Positions 37,016 to 46,749 of a DNA stretch of 64,000 bases are shown here, one piece after another (positions within the stretch are counted from its first letter, which is position 1; the number at the start of each line of letters is the position of its first letter). Origin of the DNA: Polytrichum commune (taxonomy: Eukaryota > Streptophyta > Polytrichopsida > Polytrichales > Polytrichaceae); contig OX485806.1 in NCBI GenBank assembly GCA_950295325.1, positions 45,689,169-45,753,168 on the forward strand, given 5' to 3'. The translations under genes were made by a program, and so were the position numbers. The notes under the pieces are model-generated. The model had not been told where the DNA came from. It did not search any database and worked only from the letters and a program-made list of their open reading frames with translations.

Positions 37016-37320
37016 ACATTCGGTCCTCGGCAACTTGGCTTGGCTTGGTCCGCAAAGCCAACTTTAAACATTTCATCCGCGGAACAAATTGGGTTGGTGC
37101 CACAAAACCAATTTCTAATAGCTTGTCCGCAAAACAAACATGTTTTGCCTTGGTAGCACAAAGCCACCTTCCCACACTCCATCCGCGGCACGAACATGAA
37201 TTGCCTTGGTAGGACAAACCCACCTCCCAACATTCCGTCCGCGGCACAAGTATGATTTGCTTTCGAAGCATAAAGCCACCTTTCAACATTCCGTCCGCGG
37301 CACCAACATGTTTTGCCTAA
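37016..37320. repeat. 50-56-bp tandem repeat, about 5.5 units
   Basis: Units marked by TCCGC(GG/AA) end at 37,028 (variant), 37,080, 37,130, 37,186, 37,242 and 37,298. The last spacings are exactly 56, 56 and 56 bp, earlier ones 50-52. Each unit carries a TTGCCTTGGTAG.ACAAA.CCACC-like block. Minus-strand frames give Cys-rich degenerate repeats, but no ordered CCHC knuckles. Confidence 0.8.
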
Positions 37321-37641
37321 GTAAAATGGACCAAACAATTTGCACTCATTTCTTTGGGACCTACTTTGGCTAAAGCCACTTGTGGTGATGCGCCGCCAAA
37401 CTTCTCTTTGGGACCATCGGCTTCAATGCTCTTGCAAACTTGATGGTCCCCACCATGTCCTCAAGAAGCCTTAGGGACTTAAACAAGGCATCCACCACCC
37501 GCTTTTAAAACCCCACCTAAAACGATGCATTTCTTAGAAAGCTCGTCCGTTTTAGGTGTATCCTTCATTTGTGCATTTGAATAGCGCACATAGGCCTTAA
37601 GAGGCCCCGGGTGCCTCATTAGCACCAAATTCATTCCAACA

Positions 37642-37930
37642 TCAATACCTTCCAAGCATTTCAAATTGGAATTTCAATCCAACATTAATGCCCTCCAAGG
37701 TTTTGGGTGCTTTCGGTATTCTAGGCCCCAAATGTTTTTTGAGGTTTGAGGGAGCCCTTTCAAAGCACTCCTCCATTTTCCTTACCAAATCCACCCTCAT
37801 GCCCACCATTGTCATTAGAACCAATGGTATGGTCAAATTCCACTTGCACATGATCCTTGTTCCAATTTGAGCCTCACAACCTTTTGGAAACCCCGGGCTC
37901 ACCATCATAACCCGCATTTTTGATAGCCAT
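37642..37930 (-). pseudogene. Gag N-terminus of the Ty3 element
   Basis: The minus-strand ATG at 37,930 lies 34 bases beyond the 3' edge of the primer site, and the first codons read MAIKNAGYDGEPG. A frameshift follows, then GFPKGCEAQIGTRIMCKWNL, DLVRKMEECFERAP and KAPKTLEGINVG. A homologous stretch sits at 44,572-45,000. A normal gag is several hundred codons and ends in a zinc knuckle; here the frame stops after about 95 codons and is followed by the 56-bp array. Confidence 0.65.
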
Positions 37931-37963
37931 GTTTCCCTCAAAGTGCTAGCTCAAATATTGGAA

Positions 37964-37979
37964 CCCTGCTCTGATACCA
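37964..37979 (-). promoter_or_regulatory. Primer-binding site, initiator Met-tRNA type
   Basis: Minus-strand sense TGGTATCAGAGCAGGG begins two bases after the LTR terminus GCGACA. TGGTATCAGAGC is the standard plant retrotransposon site complementary to the 3' end of initiator Met-tRNA. Confidence 0.9.
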
Positions 37980-37981
37980 CG

Positions 37982-38956
37982 TGTCGCAACCCTTGCTAGC
38001 CCCCCTTGACAATCTTGCCAATTTTCAATTTTAGCAAAGGTTACGAGCGCTAACCATTCGCATTCCGCCATGCTAATGGTTAGCTCCTCCTACCCCGGAC
38101 CTTATAGTTCATAGGAGGGAAACCAACCCTCCTACTTTGCTTTCGGGACTCACCCCTTAATCGGTAACCCATTCCTAGATGTGGACTTCCATCCATGGAA
38201 GTCCAATCCCATGTTGATCATCGCATTGCCGGAGCAACACTACAACAACCCGAACCATACTAGGCAACTATGGCCTCACAATGGGCCAATGCCCATGGAG
38301 GCCTTGCCGTTTGGCCTCGGGTGGGTGAGGCCACACCACCTCACCCATATAAGCCTCTAGGACTTCACGCGGGGCCCCTACCCCACCGTCAACCAACCTC
38401 TTGTCTCTCTACCAAGAGTTGGGGCCAAGTGGACATTTTCCTTTAGCTGCTGGGCCTAGAACCCCCCCAGCAGCTTCAGACCATCATAACTTCCTTGTAT
38501 GATGTCTGATCATAACAACCAACCACTCCATGTTCATCTACGCTTCACGTAGATGCCGATGGACTCCTCAATTGCTCCATTTGAGCAAGTCTTGAGGAAG
38601 TTATGCCTATTTGAACCTTGGCAGTCCCGGGAATCACTCCCAGGCACTGCTGTACCAGGGCGCTGTCCCGGGACAGCGCCCCACTCAAATGGCCATAACT
38701 CCTAGCTCACACCTCCGATTGAGGTGTTCTTTAGCTTTCTAGAATCACCACGCCATGAGCTACGCATAACTCATGGCCTTACCCTTGTGCCTCCTAGTCT
38801 TCGTGGGTGGGAGGCGTTCCCAACGCCCGGGGCCCTCACCCACACTAGGATCACTTGGGCCCTCTCACCAACGGCGCCACAAGTCCCGGGTGTCACTCCG
38901 GGGTCCCCCTTGTGCCCATGGTGTTTCGGCCACTCCTCATGGAGAGGTGCGCGACA
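37982..38956 (-). repeat. 5' LTR of the intact element (family A)
   Basis: 975 bp, differing from the 3' LTR only at two bases near the U5 end by my reading (AGC/AGT and GACAA/GACCA, plus-strand view). It carries the palindrome at 38,658-38,681. Confidence 0.95.
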
Positions 38957-38961
38957 GTAGG

Positions 38962-39859
38962 GCAATAGACATGTGACCAAGTCGAAGAGCCTTATGAAAT
39001 CTGATTCCAAGAGACGAGGTAGTTAATTTAGGGGATATAGAGGAGAAGAGGGAGAGGAGAAAGGCAGTTCCTCTCGAGAAGAGAGCCTCCCTTGCTTTGT
39101 CGTTTTCTGAGTGCTTTTTGCTTGGGTGTGAAGCCCTTTGTGATGTACATCTTACTCTTCTTAATATAATATTACAGCGTGAAGTTGTCTTATCAACTGT
39201 GTGTGAGTGAATCGAAATTGTGATGTGTTGTTTGTGTTGTTGTTGTGAATCAATTAAGTCAAAGCATCATTTTCTGGTTCGTGAAGAATCGGGAAAGCAG
39301 TTGTATTACCTTTCTCCTGTGAAGGGAGTAAGATAATTGTTGTGTGCTCTTCATTGCTGAAAGTTATGTAAAGGAGTGTGAAACTCTGAATGAAATTACT
39401 GCATTCTTACCTTCTCAATTGTGACTTACTGTTGTAAGGATGTGTTAGGGGTGACACTGTGTGGATCATTTGTGGTGTCCCAATCCCAACATTCTTACTC
39501 TTGACTATAACTTACAAGTGGAATGTGAGATTTCACTGTGGGTAACTGTATCATTTATTTGTGTGAATTTGGTAAGGAAAGTTATAGTGATCCTCTCGGA
39601 GAGATCAAGAATCGTACTTGTACTGCAATCTTATTGGGGAATAATTATGAAAGAACTTGAGGGTGTGAAACCTGTAATCAATATGTAAGCCCAAATTGGG
39701 AACTTATCATGTCATAATAGAGTGAATGTGAAGTTCATTCTTTATGTGTGTGTTCGGCCATGGGGGTTGGCTGGATTAGCCTTACTCTATCTGATGGGAA
39801 TTCAGGATAGACTTTTGAGAATCAACTTGTCATCTCTGTGGAAAATTCCTCTAAAGGTG
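38962..39859. other. Right flank of the intact element, LTR-like features
   Basis: Resumes the sequence interrupted at 31,889. It contains a possible TATA block (CTTCTTAATATAATATTAC, about 39,150-39,175) preceded by purine-rich AGAGGAGAAGAGGGAGAGG. This may be the upstream part of the dispersed repeat described at 39,860, which could then itself be a long LTR. No coding sequence. Confidence 0.3.
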
Positions 39860-41475
39860 CAAGTATAAATTAAAAACTTGTGAAAGGAGCAAATTTCATT
39901 TGTCATTGTCTGGCGTGCGTATGAGGTTAAACTGTGTGAAGCAGTTTAATCATCTTCAATTCCCCAAGGCTCCTTTATGTTGTTGAATGGAACAAGAAAT
40001 CTGAAATCTCCCATGGTCCATTTGATGTTAGAATTCTACAAAGTTAATCAAGAGATTACAAGCCTGATAAATAAGTTTGTAGAATCAGTTGAAATGAGCA
40101 ATGTTCATGTCGAAGGAAGATTGAAATTCGGCCAAGCTATGGAAGTATGAAAACTTGAAGTAACCTTTTTCTGTCTGCAGTGTCCCAGCAACAATTCTGT
40201 GAAGCCATTGAGTGTAGGAATTCATTTCAGAAAGTAATGCTCCGTTCTCTCATGGTCAAAAATGTCGTAGTTATTTTGTTGTGGATGATTAGAGCTTAAG
40301 TCTCAATAGGAAGGAAACCCCAGTGTGGAAATTCAGCAGCTAAAAGCAAGAGATCAGTGGAAATCATTTCTGAAGTAAATGCCGAATCTACTGACTGGAG
40401 AGAAATTCAGAAGTTTGTAGCAATGAGGACTTGATAAACTACGGCAATCTGTTACCACCTTGAAGAAAAGGAAGAGGAATTTAACCTGCACCGCAACCGG
40501 GCGAATACGAGCCGTCTGCGGGAGAAAAGGAGGAGTTTACGTCCGCGGCGAGTCTGCGAAAGAGGGAGTTGTGAGCGCGAGAAGCGTGGCACCTTTAACC
40601 CATATCGTTTGGGCGAGTTTAGAAAGGCAAGCATAAAAGGAGGAGTGGCCAGCATCACCTTCGAGAACTTGACGCTGACTTGGTTACTGGTGACTGGCTA
40701 CTTGTTACTGGTTACTGGATACTAAGACTATGGCCCTCTCTATAAGACGTGACTTGATACTGGTTACTTGTGACTGTTACTGGTGACTAGACTATGGCCG
40801 TGCCGTGCAGACTATGGTCCTACCGGTTAGACTCTTACGGTTCCGGTCCGGTTTAGTTCGCTTCGCTTAGACTCGGTCACTAGGTTAATGTCACACGTTA
40901 GACTTTTGTTAATTTCAATCATTTATTTTAATGCATTCAATTCCACTGTGATAGTGTTAAGTCTAAAACTGGCTAAGGAAATAATTCATTTCTGTGGTCT
41001 TTATCTAATTAAATCAATCACTTAACCATAGGAGGAGTCAAGTGTGAACATGATATCCTTACTAACTGTGGTATGGCCTATAGTCCTTGGTTACTTATTT
41101 AAAGAGACTATAGTCACCTCGAGGAGTTTTTGCCTTGGGTTTCTGAGACTATGGCGTACTCAAATGTCTATGGCTGAGCTGTGACTCCCTGAATTGCAAA
41201 ACACATTATAAGAGTGATGTTACTGATGAGAGTGGGTTGTGAGGGAGTGACTGATCAATTGCATGTACTGCTGTGAGTGACCCTTAACCTTAATTGAATC
41301 AATCCTAAAGCTCACTCTAGAAGTCTTTTTCCCTGTGTTTGTTGTTCTAAATACATTTTAATTCTCTTGTAATCTATCAATTAACTCAATGGTGATCCCT
41401 AGATGTAACACCTGACACTCATTTAGTCTTCCCTGTGTGGTTTTCTTAATTGGAACCCAATCTAAAAACCTATCT
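39860..41475 (+). repeat. Dispersed repeat family B, copy 1
   Basis: Co-linear with 46,750-48,045. Shared blocks include GCAGTTTAATCATCTTCAATTCC (vs GTAGTTTAATCATCTTAAATTCC; quoted in part), GAATGGAACAAGAAAT, a run of TTACTGGTGACT-type units (40,678-40,800), TTCGCTTAGACTCGGT, AGACTTTTGTTAA and GACACTCATTTAGTCTTCCCTG. It looks like a long non-coding element, perhaps an LTR. A purine-rich block and an ATG frame follow it. Confidence 0.6.
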
Positions 41476-41706
41476 ACAGCCATGGCTAAAAAAATGAAGA
41501 AAAAACAACATTTCTCGCAAAAGAAGATCACTTTAATTTCAAAGGATGTTGTAGAATGCTATGGATGCGTCAATGACATTTACGTTTGTAATGAAAAGGA
41601 TTTTTTAGCCATTTCTAGGAAATTATTAAATAAAATCTTGGCACAATATATGGCAAAGATCGCATTGAACGACTCAAATCAATTTTACGCACATGGAAAT
41701 ATATAA
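41437..41706 (+). CDS. Small unassigned frame after repeat family B
   Basis: An 89-codon frame; from the internal Met near 41,481 it reads MAKKMKKKQHFSQKKITL, then KDVVECYGCVNDIYVCNEKD. It begins right after the family B repeat, where a gag would start if that repeat is an LTR. Lys-rich start, four Cys, no recognised domain. May be fortuitous. Confidence 0.2.
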   Translation: MVFLIGTQSKNLSTAMAKKMKKKQHFSQKKITLISKDVVECYGCVNDIYVCNEKDFLAISRKLLNKILAQYMAKIALNDSNQFYAHGNI

Positions 41707-43439
41707 AAATTAATGAAAATTAAAATAATAATGTATTTCTTTTGGTTAAATATTGGGATACATTGTGTATTAAATAGGGAAATCAATCCTCAAGATATCA
41801 AAAAAGGTATAATGATTTGTGGGTTCAACCCAACTTAATCACACGTTCATCACCAATTAGCCTACATACTGGCATGAATTCTATCACTTAAAAAACCATT
41901 ATACAATAAATGTTATTGGACATAGAAAAACAAAAAAATGTTTGCCATGGTATATGTTTGCCAGTGACACAAGTGATTGAGGCGATCAGACCTCTGATCA
42001 GGGAGCTGCGATGAGAAGAGGGGTGACGATCAGAAGGAGAGACGACCAGCGAGGAGGGTGGCAGTCGGAAGGAGAGTTTTTAAAAAGGGGTACTTGAAGA
42101 CCCTAGAGCACTTCATTTGGCCCCGAACGATCTTACATGAAGTGTCTCAATTGTTACCTTCGGATAATGAATATACTTACCATTTAGGGTGCATTTACTT
42201 ACCATTAGGGATCTAGCATGGATGACTTGGACTCAAGTAATTAGGAATTATACCTAGGTTCTCCAAAGAAGAAGGATAAGAATGCTCTAAGAGTATAATC
42301 GATTTAGGAATTAGAGAGCATCTCGAAAAGCGTAGTATGGTGAAATATATCAATGTAGGATTTCTGAAATTAGAGTTTTAAAAGAGCTTCGCGGCGAGAA
42401 GAGTTTTAGCCCCGGATTCCTTTGAATTCAAAGACCAAGGCTTTTAGAGGAGGCCGAAGATATATTTTGGAAAATAAAAAAATCACCTAGGCATTACGAA
42501 GGATTCCCAAGTTACTAAACCCACATTACTATAGGGAATAACTTGCGAACTTCTACCACCTTACAAAGAAAAGAGTATACCCAAGCATTTAATGTAGAGG
42601 AAGATACCAAGGGCAATTAAGAAAGGGAATTAACGAAGAGGTATTCAACCGAGTATAAAACCTAGCTCATTGACTAGAAGATACTATGGGAGACCTTATC
42701 GAGTAATATAGAGAATAAATAATATAGGAGGATCTATCGGAGAACATTCCCCTATTATTCTTTACCCTCCCACATATAAATTGAATATCCAATATCATGT
42801 CGGGGAAGAGTAGTTAAGTGAACAACAACCGGATCACGGAAAACTCGGAAGTACGGAATAAAACATAATGACCATAGAAATAATTCCATACAAGAGAAGA
42901 ACTATCAAGGATAGGGAGACACCTCCACATAAGGAATGGAGAAGAAACCCTTACCTCAAGTACCTTTGGTAGAATGTGTTTTATAGGGAATTTAGAATTA
43001 CAGGGGAGTATGATTGCCTTGCAATAAGTGCTTAAACAAGGATCCTTAAATGAATATTGGAGAAACAAGAGAACTCTCATGAGTTCCATTTAGTGAGAGA
43101 GTATGCTTGAAGCTATAAACTCTCTTAAGGGGAACACTCTTGGAATGATTGAGAGAATAAAGAAGATATCAATCATTCAAGATAGTATATATAAGAAGAA
43201 CTTCCCTTTAAGAACACTTAACCTCGACATTAGGATTTAGGGGAACATAACCTTGCAAACTTAGGACAACTACTCTTTGAGAATTCAAAAGGGCACTAAA
43301 GTAACGTGTTACTAATCTAAGAAGTCAATGTTAGTATGCAAGCAATCACCTTCATAGAAATGGAAACTTAGAATGTTCTAATTTTGGTGGGAGTGACTTC
43401 CATGTAAACCGGTTCAGCAACGGGTTACACCGTCTAAGG
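41707..43439. other. Unrecognised DNA
   Basis: Moderately AT-rich with purine-rich plus-strand stretches (GAAGGAGAG motifs near 42,020-42,080). No domain-bearing frame on either strand. Confidence 0.3.
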
Positions 43440-43631
43440 CTGAGGGTTGAAGGTGACCGTTGAGGGGGTGAGTCTCGAAAGTAAAGTAGGAGGGTTGGTT
43501 CCCCTTTGTGAACTATAAGGTCCGGGGTAGGAAGAACTAACCATTAGCATGGCGGAACGAAAGCGCTCGTAACCCTTGTTATAAATGAAAATGGTCAAGA
43601 TGGTTATGGAAAATTAACAAGGGTTGCGACA
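43440..43631 (+). mobile_element. Family A LTR 3' fragment
   Basis: Matches the last about 190 bp of the LTR (GGTTGGTTCCC, GAACTATAAGGTCCGGGGTA, CTAACCATTAGCATGGCGGA) and ends ACAAGGGTTGCGACA. It is followed by TGTGGT, the start of the family's primer site, after which similarity is lost until 44,577. Confidence 0.8.
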
Positions 43632-43729
43632 TGTGGTGACAATTGTTACTCCAAGCAAAGTAACAACCCATAAGGTTGGTTGGATTGGTGTATTACTCTA
43701 GTGCCTCCAAGCAATGACCTTTTAATTCC

Positions 43730-43995
43730 TATAATGTAGAGAACTAATGTAGGGCATGATACATAGGATTAATGTAGAATATTGATATAGAAGACTAATG
43801 TAGAATAGTAGCTTAAAGCCTAACACAAAACCTAATACAGACGAATAATACCAAACATAGTACATGAGAGTAATGTAGAAGGCTGATGCAAAAGACTAAT
43901 GCAGAGTCTAATATAGAATGTAATGCAGTGGACTAATATAAACGCTTAATGTAGCGGACATAACGTAATATAGAAGTTTGATATAGGAAATTGAT
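43730..43995. repeat. Degenerate GACTAATGTAGA-type short tandem repeat
   Basis: Units near 12-14 bp resembling AGACTAATGTAGAA recur about fifteen to twenty times with substitutions and small indels. Confidence 0.6.
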
Positions 43996-44009
43996 GCAGA
44001 AGACATGAC

Positions 44010-44150
44010 TGTCATTCATCCATTTGACGTCGTCTTACGCTGTCATTTATCCATTTGACGTTGTTTTACGTTTTCCTTCATCTATTCGACGTCGTCCTAC
44101 GCTATCATTCATCCCTTCAACGTTGTCTTTCGTTATCCTTCATCCATTGC
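44010..44150. repeat. 31-bp tandem repeat, about 4.5 units
   Basis: Units resembling GTCATTCATCCATTTGACG followed by TCGTCTTACGCT start at about 44,011, 44,042, 44,073 and 44,104, and a fifth is partial. GACGTC/GACGTT lies in each unit. Confidence 0.8.
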
Positions 44151-44316
44151 CTAAATTTTTTCATATTCAGTAATTAACCTTAATTTTATTTCTATTTAAA
44201 CTACGACCCAACCGTGAGCGGTTTGATTGATCTCCATGGATAAATACTAACATGTTCCAAAAAATAAAAAATAATCGAGAAGGTTCTACTTACACACGCG
44301 TAATAATTTTTCTTTG

Positions 44317-44455
44317 TATCCGCCTATAGATTATTCCTGCTTTAACACTAATTCAATTTGGGATGGCACCAGTCAATGTAACCAACCGGATTCGAACCCG
44401 GGTTGGTCCAGACCTAATACCAGTCTCTTATACAACTCGCATCCATAGGCGGATG
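44317..44455 (-). mobile_element. tRNA-related, SINE-like segment
   Basis: On the minus strand GGTTCGAATCC (44,388-44,398) is a perfect RNA polymerase III B-box inside a partly paired T-arm-like hairpin. A weak A-box candidate, TGGATGCGAGTTG, lies about 48 bp upstream. A full tRNA cloverleaf does not form, so this is not a tRNA gene. The segment is bracketed by an imperfect 12-bp inverted repeat (TATCCGCCTATA, 44,317-44,328; CATAGGCGGATG, 44,444-44,455). The B-box context (GACCAACCCGGGTTCGAATC) resembles plant tRNA-derived SINEs such as the Au type, but that naming is from memory. Confidence 0.45.
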
Positions 44456-44571
44456 TCTCAAAGCCTAGTAGCCACTTATATATTAATTATTTCTAATAAC
44501 TAACTTCATTGTTTTTTTTGTAGATTATGGGCCTTAATTCAACCCTTGAGCAGTTTGAGTGGCTTATACAA

Positions 44572-45000
44572 CATGTGGTATTAGAGCAGGGTTTCAATTT
44601 TTGAGCTAGCACTTTGAGGTAGACATGACTATAAAAAATGCGGGTTATAATGGTGAGCCCTGGGTTTTCTAAAGGTTGTGATTTTCAAATTAGAACAAGG
44701 ATCATTTACAAGTGGATTTTGACGACATCATTGATTATAATGACAATTGTGGGATGTTGTGGATTCGGTAAGGAAAATGGAGGACTCCTTTGAAAGGGCT
44801 CCCACAAACTTCAAAAAATATTCGGGGGCTAAATTACCGAATGCACCCGTAAGCTTGAACGGTGATAATGTTGGATTGAAATTCCAATTCAAAATACTTA
44901 AAAGATGATGATGTTGGAATGACCTTGGTGCAAATAAAACACCCGGGGTTTCTTTAGGCCTTTGTGATGGAATTTAACACCCAAATGAATGGTGCAAGTT
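44572..45000 (+). pseudogene. Primer site and gag leader of a second family A element
   Basis: TGGTATTAGAGCAGGG (one change from the initiator Met-tRNA site) is followed by TTTGAGCTAGCACTTTGAGG, AAAATGCGGGTTAT, GGTAAGGAAAATGGAGGA, GAAAGGGCTCCC and ATGTTGGATTGAAATTCCAA, all co-linear with the intact element read from 37,979 down to about 37,600. Orientation is plus. It ends without further gag or pol. Confidence 0.75.
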
Positions 45001-46749
45001 AAATAACTGAATCGGCTAAGAAACTTATTATGTGAAATTCCATGCCAACTGTTCAACGTTCTGGGTAACTCCAAATTGATGGTGATGGTACTTTGGCATT
45101 AATATCATCAATGTATTGACTATGTGTCTTGAGGATTCTGATTGGCAGACAAATGGACGTTCGAAACTGGCTAAAACCAGCTGGTTTCTTTAGAAAAAAT
45201 GTCCACATGTCCAGTCATGCTAGGATTGCAAGACAACTCCTTTGTTGTACGCGTGGAAATCATAGTCTTCAAATAAATTTTATTGAGACGTGTGGAACAT
45301 ATTACAATTTCGACAGTAACGGCTTTGAGGATACCGTTAGACTGCCTGCCATGTCCGTTGTGATAGCTAAACCCTAAACCGTCCGAGGGATTGCAAATCC
45401 AGTATCTCCAACTCTAACAAATTGCCAACAGCTCACATTTCATATCTGCCCCTACTTTCAATGTTGCGCATACTCATTGCCTTCATTTACAACAAACTCT
45501 ACTTTTGGTGACGTGCACATGGCATTGCTTCATGACCTCGAGTGTTCGCATGTACTTCCCCTCCCCCTAGTCCCAAATCTTCACCATCAGTCGCTCTTCT
45601 ATTTGGCCCTGCATATATCATTCCAACTATAAATGATCATGGCAATTTCCACCTGTGCTGCACGGTCATTTCCCATTAGAGCATTTATTACTGCCTCCTA
45701 GATCGTCATTGTGCGCCAAAACAATTCAATATTGTCCATAATAATTGATTTCTTAATGAATCACAGCACGGAACACATAACATGCATATACCCTACAGTG
45801 CCCCTGCAAACGGGCTATTTAAAGTATTCTATACAAATATTACCTTTCACTGCCGGATGTGCATGTGTGCAGCTTTGGGATGCCCCTTACCGCACAACGT
45901 TCCCACGCTGGGTTGTGATGAAACCCTTCTCATTGCTCTCACCACTGTGTCCCGCAGTTCCATTATTCTCATACCCCGCTACAGGGTTAGCCTGCTCACT
46001 TTCAGAAGTGCTCACTGTAAATCACACGAGGGAATTATTGTTTTTGGTATAACAAATTTCTTAAAATTGAAAACAGTGCCTTCTGTAATTTGAGAGTCAT
46101 AATCCTAGTTTTCTAGAACAACAACACTTTTGGAAGGATATTGCAACATTCACTGAGTCGCGTTGTCGCGGCTATCTAACATTTGCCGTTCCTCATTGGC
46201 GAATATTAATGGCCAGGAAAACGTGTCAGGAATTTGCAGACAATCTTGTGCCTGCACATTGAACAATTCGAGGCCTCTCATCAGTATGATCACCGAAATT
46301 ATCAAATAAAAAAACTTGCAGAGGGCAACAGTAGGTGCTGCATTGTATCCTTTAACAACCAAATACTCCAACAGCCCCAACACACAATCACTGAGTTTCA
46401 TTTATTTGGTCCTGAGATTGACACTTGGGATTTCCTATAAGAAACATGCGTCCCAATTCAGAATCACATGGGACTCTATGCCATATAATCCAAGTCCGAA
46501 TACTCTGTTCATCACTGCTCACAGTATAGGGTACTTTCAGTAAAGACATACAGGCAATCACTTCCATGAGCTGAGTACCTGTAATCCATATCGGCAATTT
46601 TCGATGCCATTTACTCCACGCTCACACATCAATCGACCCACCTGCACGTTATACATTGGAACATGTCAAATGCCTATGTGAGATTTGGAGGATTTCCAGT
46701 ACTTGATTGAAAGATCAAAAACTTATCTCCTGGGAAGGGAATAAATTGT
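45001..46749. other. Unrecognised DNA, no supported gene
   Basis: Several 70-110-codon frames on both strands, none with a recognisable domain. Base composition is more even than in the AT-rich flanks, so low-copy DNA is possible. Confidence 0.3.

Larger units (their letters stand above)
31890..38961 (-). mobile_element. Complete but defective Ty3/gypsy LTR retrotransposon
   Basis: Two 975-bp LTRs (31,895-32,869 and 37,982-38,956) in direct orientation are bounded by the perfect 5-bp duplication GTAGG (31,890-31,894 and 38,957-38,961). Sense is minus: primer site next to the right LTR, polypurine tract next to the left LTR. By eye the LTRs differ at two positions, both within 35 bp of the U5 end, so insertion was recent. 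The internal 5.1 kb keeps gag N-terminus, protease region, end of reverse transcriptase, RNase H, integrase and chromodomain-like remnants in that order. Most of gag and the reverse transcriptase core are missing and every frame has stops. An RNase H segment and a 56-bp unit have been tandemly amplified. A broken coding region between near-identical LTRs implies mobilisation by proteins from another copy. Confidence 0.95.
43638..44570. mobile_element. Probable 0.93-kb insertion at a retroelement primer site
   Basis: The 9-mer ACATGTGGT occurs at 43,629-43,637 and again at 44,571-44,579. Left of the first is a family A LTR end; right of the second is the family's primer site and gag leader (ATTAGAGCAGGG...). 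Removing one 9-mer and the 933-bp between restores LTR-primer site-leader continuity. The insert holds two tandem arrays and a tRNA-like segment. No clear terminal inverted repeats. Alternatively the right part comes from a related element whose LTR ends CTTATACAACA. Confidence 0.45.

Noticed and set aside
36988..37338. Cys-rich minus-strand frame as a zinc-finger nucleocapsid
   Set aside because: The 56-bp period shifts frame each unit and no ordered CX2CX4HX4C knuckle is present.
44317..44455. A functional tRNA gene on the minus strand
   Set aside because: Only the T-arm/B-box is convincing; no acceptor or anticodon stem forms.
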